Positions 6,898-16,097 of a stretch of 49,106 nucleotides of DNA are shown here, one piece after another; positions within the stretch are counted from its first letter, which is position 1, and each line of letters begins with the position of its first letter. The notes below the pieces were generated by a model. The model saw nothing but the letters and a program-made list of their open reading frames with translations, was not told the DNA's origin and made no database searches. Both the position numbers and the translations under genes were made by a program. Source of the stretch: Candidatus Woesearchaeota archaeon (GTDB lineage Archaea; Nanobdellota; Nanobdellia; Woesearchaeales; GW2011-AR4); the NCBI GenBank assembly GCA_016211245.1, contig JACQSQ010000055.1:1-49106 (forward strand), read 5' to 3'.

Positions 6898-7571
6898 CTT
6901 GCATTACTTCCGTTAAAAAGTTTCCACCAAATCATGTTCAAGACAATTTTTATTCCATCAATGACAGTTGTGCCTTTGTACCTGTCAGAGTATATTGTCT
7001 GGATGGGAATCTGCACATATTTTAATCTTTGCCTTCCCGCCCTTGCTATCATCTCGGATTCCATTGAATAATCAGGGGCATTCCATCTTATTTTTTTGTA
7101 AGATTCTCTAGAAAAAGCCCTGAACCCGCATTGGGTGTCATTAATCCTAATTCCATAAAGAAGCTCAACTATATTGGATATAATCCAATTCCCAAACCTC
7201 AAAACCAATGGCATCTTTCTGCTTAATTTCCTGTAGCTAAAAACAATATCATACTTATTCAATTTTTCAATAAATCTTGGGATGTCATGCGGGTCGTGCT
7301 GGGCGTCAGCGTCCAAAACCACGATGAATCTTGCCCCGCTTTTCAAAGCAAAATCGCATCCAGTTTTCAATGAAGCTCCTTTGCCCAAATTTATAATATG
7401 CCTCAGGACTGTTGCGCCAGCTTTTTCGCCAAGCGAAGCTGTTTTATCTGTTGAGCCGTCATCAACTAATAAAACTTCATCTGCAAAAGCTCTTGCTTTT
7501 TTAATCACCTTGAAAATATTCTTCTCCTCGTTGCAGGCAGGAATCACAACCCAGATGTTGTTTGTTTTCAT
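6894..7571 (-). CDS. GT2 glycosyltransferase, dolichyl-phosphate sugar synthase-like
   Basis: This 225-residue GT-A fold enzyme has the start WVVIPACNEEKNI, then VDDGSTDKT (residues about 36-44) and the metal-binding VVLDADAQHDP near 82-92. The C-terminal half has FGNWIISNIVELLYG and NDTQCGFRAFSRE, both typical of polyprenyl-phosphate glucose/mannose synthases. It would load a sugar from a nucleotide onto dolichyl phosphate at the inner membrane face. It overlaps the upstream aglB stop (7568-7571) and the downstream DUF2304 start, so the three genes look like one translationally coupled unit that feeds N-glycosylation. Confidence 0.85.
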   Translation of the reverse strand: MKTNNIWVVIPACNEEKNIFKVIKKARAFADEVLLVDDGSTDKTASLGEKAGATVLRHIINLGKGASLKTGCDFALKSGARFIVVLDADAQHDPHDIPRFIEKLNKYDIVFSYRKLSRKMPLVLRFGNWIISNIVELLYGIRINDTQCGFRAFSRESYKKIRWNAPDYSMESEMIARAGRQRLKYVQIPIQTIYSDRYKGTTVIDGIKIVLNMIWWKLFNGSNAR

Positions 7572-10500
7572 TGAGAAGTGTTTGATACAGTTGAATTGTT
7601 TTCTAAAATTGGCTGCGCAGCAGCCACTTCAGGCTTCCAAAAATCAGAATATTTCCCGACTATTGTGGCATTTGAGCCTTCCCAGTCTATTTTATAGACG
7701 TAAATGTCAGTGCCTGTTAATCCCATTTCATGCTTGAACAATTTGAAGTGTTTTAAGCCATGCCCTTGCATGTAAAACATTCTTGTGAACATGCTGCCGC
7801 TAAGTTCACCACTCGAAATAATAACTTCTACCTCTTCCTTGCTTTTTGGCACAACAGTCATACTATGCCCTATTGCCTCATTGTTAAATATTTTTGTGAA
7901 CAGCCCAATTTCTGTAGCGAATACGGCAGATGCAGGTCTAAAAATTTGATTTTGTAACTGCGAATAAATATCGTAGCTACTTAAATTTACATTAAAAACC
8001 AGGGGAGCATTGCCCCCGTTGCTTAAAGGCGGGCACACATAAATCCCATCTTCATTTTTGCTGCACGTCATCTGCCCGGCGTAGCCCGGCCTTGGAGCAA
8101 TAAATCGGTTGGCTAAACCATCACTTATGATTTTGTCTGGCTCATTTTCTATGCTTTTCATCTCGAAATAAAAATTTTCAGCGCTTTCTCTTGTATAATT
8201 GAATTTGCCAGTTATGTATGTTACTGCCTCTTCCTGCGGCATCACTCTGGCATTTTTCCATAAATCAGCCCTTTCGAAGCTCCAGCTTCCGAAATGGCTC
8301 CAGACTTTAGCTTTTTTTACCATGTCTTCTGAAACAATAAAGTACGCCTCTGGCGGGCTGCAATGGGTATAGGAAAGAATTTTTTTGATATTCTCCTCAT
8401 TTAAGTTGTATTTCCTTAATCTTCCCTCTGCCTGGTTTTTGTCTAGTAAAATAATCTCATTGATTATGCTGATTGTCAGATGTATGTCTTTGTTAATGCC
8501 TACTAACTCATTATAAGCACTATCGCTTCCACAGTCCAGCATTTTTAAAATACCTATAGCTTCTTTTTCGTTGCTTGTTGTGAGCAGCTTGCCTGTCCAA
8601 TGCGCAGGCGGAAATGTTTGAGTAGTCCCATCAAAAGTTACTGCCCTATCAGTTATGTACTTAAAATTGTGCCCAAAGTCCCACCAGGATGTTATTATCG
8701 CATTTGGCTTTGAATCCTTTTTTATTGCCACTAAAGCATTATGCCAGGCATCGTTAATTATCGGCACATCATAACTGACTACATCTATAGCGCCTTTGAT
8801 TGGATTAACATACAACAGCAAAATAATCACAAGCAGTACGCTGCTCACTATCGGCTTGTAAATTCTCATTTCTTTTGAATGCCACCTTGAAAAATAATAA
8901 AATAATTTTCCAACAGCGACTCCAAATGCGATGCTGAAAGGAGGCGCAAGCAACAAAATAAATCGCAATCCTTTTATGCTTGCAAAAATCGTTGATGCAA
9001 TCCACAATGATAGCAATATAGAAAGCCTGAAATCATAGGAAATGTCTTTCTCATAAAGCGAATAAATCATTCTTATAATTATGGGGAGCATTATCCATAC
9101 AAGCAATGCACTTAATGGCAGGCTCTGATACACTATCCTTGGATCAAGCTTTGTACCAACATTTATAAATAAAATCCCATAGAATACAATTGCGCCGATT
9201 ATGTAAAATACATCGAATTTCTTCAGCTTCTCTTCTCTGGAAACCGCCAGTATAAGCCCGACTAATGACACGAAAAAGAGAAAATTGCCGCCCATGGAAT
9301 TGATAATTGTACTAAGAGAGCCTTCCTCAAGCTCCTCAACAGTCGTCAAAACGTTTGGCCACAATGAGAGGCTAAGAACCTGAGCTTTTATAGAGCTGAA
9401 CCCCAACGGGCCAAGCAAACTATTTCTGAATGCATTCCAGCCCGAGAATAATACTGCAAATACAGATGCTGATAAAAAATAAACAAAAGCAAAAATAAAA
9501 TCGTTCCTTAGGTATGTATTGGTCAGCAGCAATTTTGGATTGGACTTGATTTCGCTAAAGTTAGCCAATATAAGATATACAATAATTATCGCAACTGTAG
9601 CAATAAGGAAATCAAATATATACCACCACCCACTCCATGCAAATGCATACACGCCAGTAAAAAAACCAGCTAGTGTTGCGGCTATAAAAAGATTTAACGT
9701 TTTTCTAGCACTATTTGCTATAACAAAAAGCCACGTGATTATAATAGGAAAAAAGACTACCCAGACATCATTGTCAGGGTGAGCGAACAATGTCCTGCTC
9801 AAGAAAGCGGCATTGACAGCCATCATTAGTCCGGCAAAGAATCCCCCCATGTTGCCTCCAGCCTTCCTTCCTATCAAGAACACAATCAAGACACAAACTG
9901 CAGAAATAACTACTGGAAAATAAAACGATGACTGCGTTACGGATATTTTAGATGAAAATATTCTGGCAAGTTTGTAAAAATAAGCTATTGAATACGAATG
10001 GAACATGTCTGGAACCACAAACCTGCCATTCGGCGCGAGCTGGTGGTTGTCAAAAGGCCTTCCGTCCCTTAACTCGTCCCCCGGGTGCCCATTTTTTATT
10101 ATATTTTCAGCGTATCTCACCCAATAGTACGGATCGGTATCTGGCATATAGTTCTTTTTACTCTCATCTTGATAAAATTCCCTGAACCTTTTGGAATAGT
10201 ACGCTGTTGTGGCATCAACATCCTTTTTTCTTTCCTTTAGGACCTTGCTTAGCTCAGTCTCTGCTATAACATCTTTGTTAGCGTCTGGAACATTCAAAAA
10301 TTGCTGGTATATGCTGGCTCTTATATCTGACCTTATATTCTCTATTACAGTGTTCCTAGCCCACTCGTCTGCGAATGGCAGATTGATTCCCTGCATTCTT
10401 ATATATATAGAAAGGATTATCGGGATTAGGGCGAGAAGCACTATGCCATATTTCTTGAAAAAAATAGTTAATTTTTCCTTGGACTCTAAGAAATTTTTTA

Positions 10501-10699
10501 TTTTATCAGAATCAATTGAAAGATTGGATTTTTTGATATCATCTTTATTCGTTTCAGCATTATTAGCTATGTTTGTTGTTTCTATGCCAGCTACCTTTTC
10601 TTCTTCATTTTTGAAAAGATTTTTTATATTTATGAAATTTATAGGTGCATCTTCATCTTCTTTTGCTATAGGTGCATTTTCATCTTCTTTTGAATCCAA
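7568..10699 (-). CDS. aglB: Oligosaccharyltransferase STT3/AglB (paralogue 1)
   Basis: This 1043-residue protein is a catalytic oligosaccharyltransferase that moves a lipid-linked glycan onto asparagine in N-x-S/T outside the cell. A charged cytoplasmic tail (about 1-83) precedes the first membrane helix (84-102) and the DPYYWVRYAENI segment near 189-200. The second acidic motif is DND at 308-310 in FAHPDNDVWVVFFP. About a dozen helices follow, then the signature WWDFGHNF at 672-679 in the external domain. Length is at the upper end for archaeal AglB. The tail holds short repeats of the type xFxxIKNLFK. It is followed by a coupled GT2 and DUF2304, and preceded 99 bp away by a close paralogue. 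Confidence 0.95.
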   Translation of the reverse strand: MDSKEDENAPIAKEDEDAPINFINIKNLFKNEEEKVAGIETTNIANNAETNKDDIKKSNLSIDSDKIKNFLESKEKLTIFFKKYGIVLLALIPIILSIYIRMQGINLPFADEWARNTVIENIRSDIRASIYQQFLNVPDANKDVIAETELSKVLKERKKDVDATTAYYSKRFREFYQDESKKNYMPDTDPYYWVRYAENIIKNGHPGDELRDGRPFDNHQLAPNGRFVVPDMFHSYSIAYFYKLARIFSSKISVTQSSFYFPVVISAVCVLIVFLIGRKAGGNMGGFFAGLMMAVNAAFLSRTLFAHPDNDVWVVFFPIIITWLFVIANSARKTLNLFIAATLAGFFTGVYAFAWSGWWYIFDFLIATVAIIIVYLILANFSEIKSNPKLLLTNTYLRNDFIFAFVYFLSASVFAVLFSGWNAFRNSLLGPLGFSSIKAQVLSLSLWPNVLTTVEELEEGSLSTIINSMGGNFLFFVSLVGLILAVSREEKLKKFDVFYIIGAIVFYGILFINVGTKLDPRIVYQSLPLSALLVWIMLPIIIRMIYSLYEKDISYDFRLSILLSLWIASTIFASIKGLRFILLLAPPFSIAFGVAVGKLFYYFSRWHSKEMRIYKPIVSSVLLVIILLLYVNPIKGAIDVVSYDVPIINDAWHNALVAIKKDSKPNAIITSWWDFGHNFKYITDRAVTFDGTTQTFPPAHWTGKLLTTSNEKEAIGILKMLDCGSDSAYNELVGINKDIHLTISIINEIILLDKNQAEGRLRKYNLNEENIKKILSYTHCSPPEAYFIVSEDMVKKAKVWSHFGSWSFERADLWKNARVMPQEEAVTYITGKFNYTRESAENFYFEMKSIENEPDKIISDGLANRFIAPRPGYAGQMTCSKNEDGIYVCPPLSNGGNAPLVFNVNLSSYDIYSQLQNQIFRPASAVFATEIGLFTKIFNNEAIGHSMTVVPKSKEEVEVIISSGELSGSMFTRMFYMQGHGLKHFKLFKHEMGLTGTDIYVYKIDWEGSNATIVGKYSDFWKPEVAAAQPILENNSTVSNTSQ
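10002..10090. repeat. 89-bp tract identical to 13173-13261 (aglB paralogues)
   Basis: This stretch is identical base for base over 89 bp to 13173-13261 in the neighbouring paralogue, while sequence on both sides diverges. It encodes the loop after the DPYYW motif (HPGDELRDGRPFDNHQLAPN and the following GRFVVPDMF). It indicates recent gene conversion or extreme constraint. Confidence 0.9.
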
Positions 10700-10798
10700 C
10701 TCAAATCACCCTTCCAATAAATTACCAAAGATAAGAGATGTGTTTTAAAAAGCTTTTGATAACAATTATGAGTCGTGCTTGTATTTTATCGGTTTGAT

Positions 10799-13700
10799 TT
10801 AAGGAATGCTTGTACTGTTTTCAATTAGAACTACTTTCTCACTAGGCTCCTTTAAGATATATGCATATTCCGTTACTATAGTTGTATTCTTACCTTCCCA
10901 GTCAACTTTGTAGGTGTAAATATCTGTTCCAGTCAAACCACGTTGATGATTAACAAGTTTGAAATATCTTAATCCATGCCCCTGCATGTAAAACATTCTC
11001 GTGAACATGCTGCCAGTCAATTCATTGCTTGAAACAACAACTTGAACTTCTTCTTTGTTTATAGGTATAACTGTCATGCCATGCCCTGTCGCAGCATCGC
11101 TAAATGTTTTCTTATACAAACCATTTTCAGTTACAAAGGCAGCAGAACCAGGCCTAAAAGTCTTTCCCTGGAATACAGCATAAATATCATAATTGCTGGT
11201 ATTTATGTTAAAAACAAGGGCCACATTGTTCCCGATCCCTAAAGGTTGGCACACATAAAGCCCTTCTTCATTTTTTCTGCATGTCATTTGCCCCCCATAT
11301 CCCGGCCAGGGAGCTATCCAGGAATTTGCTTCACTGTCGCTTGAAATGGACAGCATTTCATCATAAACATTTTCAGCCCTATCTTTTGTATAATTAAACT
11401 TGCTTATCATATACTCTACAGCTTTGTCCTGCGGCAAACCTCTTGCATTATACCATAAGTCAGCCCTTTCAAAACTCCAGCTCCCAAAATGAGACCACAC
11501 GCCGCTTTTGCCTATCATATCTTCTGATGCTATAACAAAACCTTCTGGAGGGTTGCAATGGCTCATTTTTAGGACTTCTTCTGCTTGACTGCTGCTTAAG
11601 CCATATTCCAGCAATACACTCCTTGCCTTTCCCGTATCCAATAACATTATTTCTCTAATTATTTTTATGCTCTTATGTATATCCATTCCATATTCCTTAA
11701 GCTTTGTGTAAGCTTCGCCATTGCTGCAATCCAGAATTCTCATTATGCCAATAGCTTCCTGTTCGTTATCAGTCATGAAGAGCCTGCCAACCCAGTGAGA
11801 AGGTACATACGCTTGGGTAGTTCCATCAAACGTAACTGGCCTGTCAGCAATAGCTTTAAAATGATGCCCGAAATCCCACCAGGATGTTATTATTGCGTTT
11901 TCTTTTGAATTATCTTTTATTGAAATCAGGGTATTATACCACGCATCATTGATTATTGGTATATCCTGGCCGGCTGTATGGATAGCGCCTTTGATTGGAT
12001 TGACATACAACAGCAAAATTAACATAAACAGCATGCTGGCGCCAATTATTTTGTATATTTTGAGTTCTTTTGTTAACCATAGTAAACAATGAGAAAAAAA
12101 CATTCCAAGAACAACCCCGAATGCGACGCTGAAAGGAGGCGCAAGCAACAATGTAAATCTAATTCCTTTTATGCTTGCATACACGGAAGACACGACCCAA
12201 AGCAATAAAAGAAGTCCGAGCTTGAAATCGTAAGACGTGTTTCTCTTGTATATCATAATTAAAAATAACACAATAATCGGAAGAGATATCCAAATGATCA
12301 ACCCATTTATTCCAATATTTACCCCCCATCTTGTAAGCAGGAAATAGCTCGCGTAAAAGATTCCAGAAACAATTATATAAAAAATGTCAAACTTCTTATA
12401 GCCGTCTTTGCGCAAAACAGACAATAACAGCCCCAGCCAGCTTAAAAAAAAGAAAAACCTGCCGCCTACAGAATTTATGATGGAATTAATCGAGCCCTCA
12501 TTAAGCTCTGCAACAGTTGTCAGCACATTGGGGGTAAGCTCGCTTCTGACAGGAGTTTTTATTGCTCTGAAAGTAAAAGGCCCAATCACACTTTCTCTGA
12601 AAGTGTTGAAATCCTGAAACAATGTGGTGAATAAAATAGAGCTAAGCACAAAAATCAACAGCGCAATGAATATCATCTTGAAATCAGTCCTTAGGAAAAA
12701 TTCCTTTGGGCTTTTTCTCACATTATCCAAATGAACTAATGGCAAATAAGCAAGGGTAACAAGAAAAGATATCACAATAAAATCAAATATAAACCACCAC
12801 CCACCCCACGAAAATGCAAAAAAGCCAATGGACAATCCGCCAAATATGCTAAGCGCAGCTACTCCAAGCATCTTCTTATTCTCTACGATAAGAACAAAAA
12901 TCCACGTAATAAAAAGCGACCAGAAAACCACCCACATGTCCGTGTCGGAATGGCCAAATAATGTTCTGCCAAGAAAAGCAGAGTTTACAGCGAACATTAA
13001 TGAAGCAAAAAACGCGCTCATATTGCCCCCAATCTTTCTTGCTATTAAGAAAACCAGCAGCACATCTATCGCTGAGATTATAACTGGCACATACATTGTG
13101 GAGCGCATTAGCGTTATGGAAGGGATAACTATGCTTACCAACTTGTAGAAATAAGCCAAAAAATAAGCATTAAACATGTCTGGAACCACAAACCTGCCAT
13201 TCGGCGCGAGCTGGTGGTTGTCAAAAGGCCTTCCGTCCCTTAACTCGTCCCCCGGGTGCCCGTTTTTTAAAACGTTTTTGGCGTACCTATACCAGTAATA
13301 AGGGTCAATGTCTGGCATATAGTTTTTTCCATTTTCGTCCAAGAAAAATGACATGAAGTACTTGGAGGTTGCCTCAATTTGCTGGTTAATCTGAGCTTTA
13401 TTTCCACTTATGAAATTTTGGAGCTCCTTTTCTGCTATATCATTTTTATTTGCATCTGGAAGATTTGGAAACTTTTGATTAACATCATTTCTTATTTGCG
13501 ACCTTATGCTATTTATGACGGCGTTGGTTGCCCACTCATCAACAACGGGCAAATATGCAGCTTGCATCCTCACATAAATTGAAAGTATTATTGGAATCAG
13601 TGCTATTAATATAATTCCATATTTCTTAAAGAATTGCCGCACTTTACCCCAATTAACCGGAAAGGCATCATCGCTGTCTGAGTCGCTCGACTCTGCCTTA

Positions 13701-13990
13701 AAGAAATTTTTTATTTTTTCAAAATTAAATGATAAATTGTCGTCGCTTTCTACATGGTGGGCTTCATGTTTTTTAATAATCTGCTCTTGAGTAACCTTTT
13801 TTTCCTTGGGAACGCCATCAGCTTTGAATAAACTCCTTATTTTGCTGAAATCTATGGTAATTTCATCGTCCTTTGTTTCTGGGTTCTGCTTTTCGCGGTA
13901 TTCAGTGCTGTCGGATTTTGCCTTCTTTTTGAAAAAGTTCTTTATTTTGCTGAAATCTATGTCAATGTCATCGTCAATTTTTTGTTCCAT
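10799..13990 (-). CDS. aglB: Oligosaccharyltransferase STT3/AglB (paralogue 2)
   Basis: This 1063-residue protein is a second AglB. A cytoplasmic tail (1-123) contains four copies of a short motif of the type xFxKIKNFFK at about 11-22, 46-57, 87-98 and 111-122, separated by acidic, charged linkers. The last copy runs into the first membrane helix. DPYYWYRYAKNV follows, then the acidic motif DTD at 349-351 in FGHSDTDMWVVFW, and WWDFGHHF at 704-711. The two paralogues align along most of their length, so they arose by tandem duplication. Different glycans, different acceptors or redundancy are all possible. It lies downstream of the seven-gene glycan operon after a 144-bp gap. Confidence 0.95.
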   Translation of the reverse strand: MEQKIDDDIDIDFSKIKNFFKKKAKSDSTEYREKQNPETKDDEITIDFSKIRSLFKADGVPKEKKVTQEQIIKKHEAHHVESDDNLSFNFEKIKNFFKAESSDSDSDDAFPVNWGKVRQFFKKYGIILIALIPIILSIYVRMQAAYLPVVDEWATNAVINSIRSQIRNDVNQKFPNLPDANKNDIAEKELQNFISGNKAQINQQIEATSKYFMSFFLDENGKNYMPDIDPYYWYRYAKNVLKNGHPGDELRDGRPFDNHQLAPNGRFVVPDMFNAYFLAYFYKLVSIVIPSITLMRSTMYVPVIISAIDVLLVFLIARKIGGNMSAFFASLMFAVNSAFLGRTLFGHSDTDMWVVFWSLFITWIFVLIVENKKMLGVAALSIFGGLSIGFFAFSWGGWWFIFDFIVISFLVTLAYLPLVHLDNVRKSPKEFFLRTDFKMIFIALLIFVLSSILFTTLFQDFNTFRESVIGPFTFRAIKTPVRSELTPNVLTTVAELNEGSINSIINSVGGRFFFFLSWLGLLLSVLRKDGYKKFDIFYIIVSGIFYASYFLLTRWGVNIGINGLIIWISLPIIVLFLIMIYKRNTSYDFKLGLLLLLWVVSSVYASIKGIRFTLLLAPPFSVAFGVVLGMFFSHCLLWLTKELKIYKIIGASMLFMLILLLYVNPIKGAIHTAGQDIPIINDAWYNTLISIKDNSKENAIITSWWDFGHHFKAIADRPVTFDGTTQAYVPSHWVGRLFMTDNEQEAIGIMRILDCSNGEAYTKLKEYGMDIHKSIKIIREIMLLDTGKARSVLLEYGLSSSQAEEVLKMSHCNPPEGFVIASEDMIGKSGVWSHFGSWSFERADLWYNARGLPQDKAVEYMISKFNYTKDRAENVYDEMLSISSDSEANSWIAPWPGYGGQMTCRKNEEGLYVCQPLGIGNNVALVFNINTSNYDIYAVFQGKTFRPGSAAFVTENGLYKKTFSDAATGHGMTVIPINKEEVQVVVSSNELTGSMFTRMFYMQGHGLRYFKLVNHQRGLTGTDIYTYKVDWEGKNTTIVTEYAYILKEPSEKVVLIENSTSIP
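13173..13261. repeat. 89-bp tract identical to 10002-10090 (aglB paralogues)
   Basis: This is the partner copy of the identical tract. It includes all third codon positions, which elsewhere differ freely between the paralogues. Confidence 0.9.
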
Positions 13991-14134
13991 GAAATAAACT
14001 CCGTAATAATTAGGAAAGAGACGCCTTTTAAAAACTTTTGTAATAGAGTTGCGAGGACATTAACCTAAGCGCAGCATTTGCACCATTCCATCCCAGGATA
14101 GTAGAATTGCAATAGAAAAATCATGCCTAAAATA

Positions 14135-14803
14135 TTATCTAACAAAAAAGCTTTTTGGAATTTCTTCGAATGAACTGTATGATTTTATTCCCATTGCAGA
14201 TGCGCTCATTAAATCCCGTTTGTCGCTGTCGCCAATCATAATTACTTCTTCAGGCGCATATTTTAACAATTTCAGCGCAGAAACAAAAACTTGTGGGTTG
14301 GGCTTATCTTTTCCAGCCTCCTCAGAAGTCACTACCAAATCCACGAATTTGGATATTTCGAGATGAATAATCTTTCTTAACTGTATTTCAGCAGTCAGGT
14401 CTGTCAGAATTGCAACTTTTATTCCATTGTTCTTGCAAGCCGCAAGAAACTCCTTTGCAGCAGGGCTTAATTTCATGAACTTAAAATATTCTTCCCAAAA
14501 TAGCTTGTTATAATACAATGACAACTCTGGACTTGTTTTTCCAGTAAAGTTTTCTATAGTCCTCTTGAAATAAAGCAACCTGGAATGGGATGCCGCAGTT
14601 CCTTCAAGAAGTTTTTTAACTTGCAACCTGGCAATATAAAATATTTTTTCCGCTTCTTTATATGTCATTTTAAATCTCTTTGAAAAATCCCTCAAAACTT
14701 TTTGGAGGGCATTAGAATTGCATATTTCGTATTTGTAGATAGTATTGTCTAAATCCAATAATACTGCTTTAATTCCAGATGTGTTTCTACCACTTATTTG
14801 CAT
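14135..14803 (-). CDS. HAD-family phosphatase
   Basis: This 222-residue HAD hydrolase has motif I VLLDLDNTI near 14-22 (nucleophile in DLDNT), motif II AILTD near 133-137, a conserved lysine in EEAGKDKPNP near 163-172, and motif IV VIMIGDSDKRD near 189-199. A helical cap lies between motifs I and II, as in the phosphoglycolate phosphatase group. It probably dephosphorylates a sugar or polyol phosphate. It is the last gene of the coupled operon, and its start overlaps the GDPD-like gene by 17 bp. The substrate cannot be read from sequence. Confidence 0.82.
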   Translation of the reverse strand: MQISGRNTSGIKAVLLDLDNTIYKYEICNSNALQKVLRDFSKRFKMTYKEAEKIFYIARLQVKKLLEGTAASHSRLLYFKRTIENFTGKTSPELSLYYNKLFWEEYFKFMKLSPAAKEFLAACKNNGIKVAILTDLTAEIQLRKIIHLEISKFVDLVVTSEEAGKDKPNPQVFVSALKLLKYAPEEVIMIGDSDKRDLMSASAMGIKSYSSFEEIPKSFFVR

Positions 14804-15371
14804 GTTCCTGTGAAACCATAACGGCGTCTATTTTAATTTTGTTCTTTGCAAGATAGCTCTTGTATTTTTTAATCTGATATTGCCTATTCCATCTTTCAGG
14901 AGAAACTAAGCAGATCTTAAAACCTAAGCTATCTAAGTCTCTATAAATTTTCTTATTCAAAGGAAGCTTAGTAAATGTATCCACCCAAATCCACTTGACC
15001 CTGTTTCCTAGAGAGAGGCAAGTTTGCACATTTTCAAATTCAGAGAATCTTATTGCCATTCTTCTAACACCTTCTTTAGCTAAAATGTACATAAATGGAA
15101 ATGAAACATTTAGCAGGAAATATTTAGTAATTTGATGCTTTTCACATAATCTAATGACTTGCTTCTCAATGCCTTCTTCCTTGACCTCTAGTACTATAAA
15201 AGCATGCCTGAAGTTTGAGAGATAATCATCGAGCAAATCTCCACCTTGGAAAGGCTCATGATTTAAAATTAGATTTTTTCCCTTTGTTCTTATGTCTACT
15301 TCAACACCATACTCTTTGGGAATATTTTTCAGTTCGCTTATTTTATTTACTCTATGAATAATTTTCAACAT
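14787..15371 (-). CDS. Glycerophosphodiester phosphodiesterase-like protein
   Basis: This 194-residue protein shows the residue pattern of the GDPD fold. H6-R7 are in the first strand, E24 and D26 in GVEVDIRT, and H38 in LNHEPF. A TIM-barrel-like alternation of strands and helices follows, with IWVDTFTKLP near 127-136. It is shorter than typical GDPD enzymes (about 250 residues), so a lid region is missing. It could cleave a phosphodiester or a phosphoryl-polyol group, and the same fold is used in glycan-modifying clusters. It sits between a GT2 gene (2-bp gap) and the HAD phosphatase (17-bp overlap). It has no signal peptide, so it should act in the cytoplasm. Confidence 0.6.
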   Translation of the reverse strand: MLKIIHRVNKISELKNIPKEYGVEVDIRTKGKNLILNHEPFQGGDLLDDYLSNFRHAFIVLEVKEEGIEKQVIRLCEKHQITKYFLLNVSFPFMYILAKEGVRRMAIRFSEFENVQTCLSLGNRVKWIWVDTFTKLPLNKKIYRDLDSLGFKICLVSPERWNRQYQIKKYKSYLAKNKIKIDAVMVSQEHANKW

Positions 15372-15373
15372 TT

Positions 15374-16096
15374 TTACTTTTTAATATGATTTCTTAGCTT
15401 TATGGTAAAGTCTATTGTTCTTTTAATAAACTTTAGTTTTGTAGCAATGCTTGTATTCCAGCTTGACTGGCCATGAATCCTTTTTCTAAACAGCACAGGA
15501 AATCTTATTATTTCATACCTATTCTTCTTTGCCATGTAATAAAAATAAAGGTCAAATGAAAAATCATAAGGTGGCTCTTTTGTATTTCCAAGAAAATCCC
15601 TATGAAAGAGATTTGGCTGCGCATTGATGTCATAAAGCAGCTTTCTTAGAACTACTGTCTCAAAAACCGACATTCCAAAAGTAAAAAATGAATCAAATAA
15701 ATTTCTTCCTTGTCTTTTTCCTTTAACAAAGCAAATTCTTGGGTTTTTTTCTTTCATTATAAGATTATAAGCCTTAATACAATCTCCCAAATCCGTCTGC
15801 ATGTCCGCATGAGTCCAGCATAAGTAATTGCCTTTTGCAGCCTGAAGGCCGCTCCAAACTCCATAGCCATAGCCTATGTTCTTTTTTACATTTGCCATCC
15901 TTAGAAATTTATACTTTTTCGCAAGCTTTTCCATGACTTCTTTGGAGCCATCTAGCGAGCCATTGTTAACAAGAACAAGCTCTACTTTTGCATATTTTGG
16001 CATTACTTGTTTGAACCTTTCAACTATAAGTGGAATGTTTTCTTTCTCATTGTAGCAGGGGACTATGACTGATAAATTAATATTTGATTTTGGCAT
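15374..16096 (-). CDS. GT2 family glycosyltransferase
   Basis: This 240-residue GT-A glycosyltransferase starts with LSVIVPCYNEKENIPLIVER, then LVNNGSLDGS near 42-51 and the donor/metal site CWTHADMQTDLGD near 93-105. The C-terminal part includes FHRDFLGN and RKRIHGQSSWNT. It has no clear C-terminal membrane helices, so it is probably soluble or peripheral. It is the fifth gene of the coupled operon, 1 bp after the second nucleotidyltransferase gene and 2 bp before the GDPD-like gene. It probably transfers the product activated by those nucleotidyltransferases. A polyprenyl-phosphate acceptor is possible. Confidence 0.82.
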   Translation of the reverse strand: MPKSNINLSVIVPCYNEKENIPLIVERFKQVMPKYAKVELVLVNNGSLDGSKEVMEKLAKKYKFLRMANVKKNIGYGYGVWSGLQAAKGNYLCWTHADMQTDLGDCIKAYNLIMKEKNPRICFVKGKRQGRNLFDSFFTFGMSVFETVVLRKLLYDINAQPNLFHRDFLGNTKEPPYDFSFDLYFYYMAKKNRYEIIRFPVLFRKRIHGQSSWNTSIATKLKFIKRTIDFTIKLRNHIKK

Positions 16097-16097
16097 T

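Noticed and set aside
10209..10748. A 179-codon plus-strand frame over the first aglB gene start
   Set aside because: It is a serine/phenylalanine-rich shadow of the charged AglB tail on the other strand.
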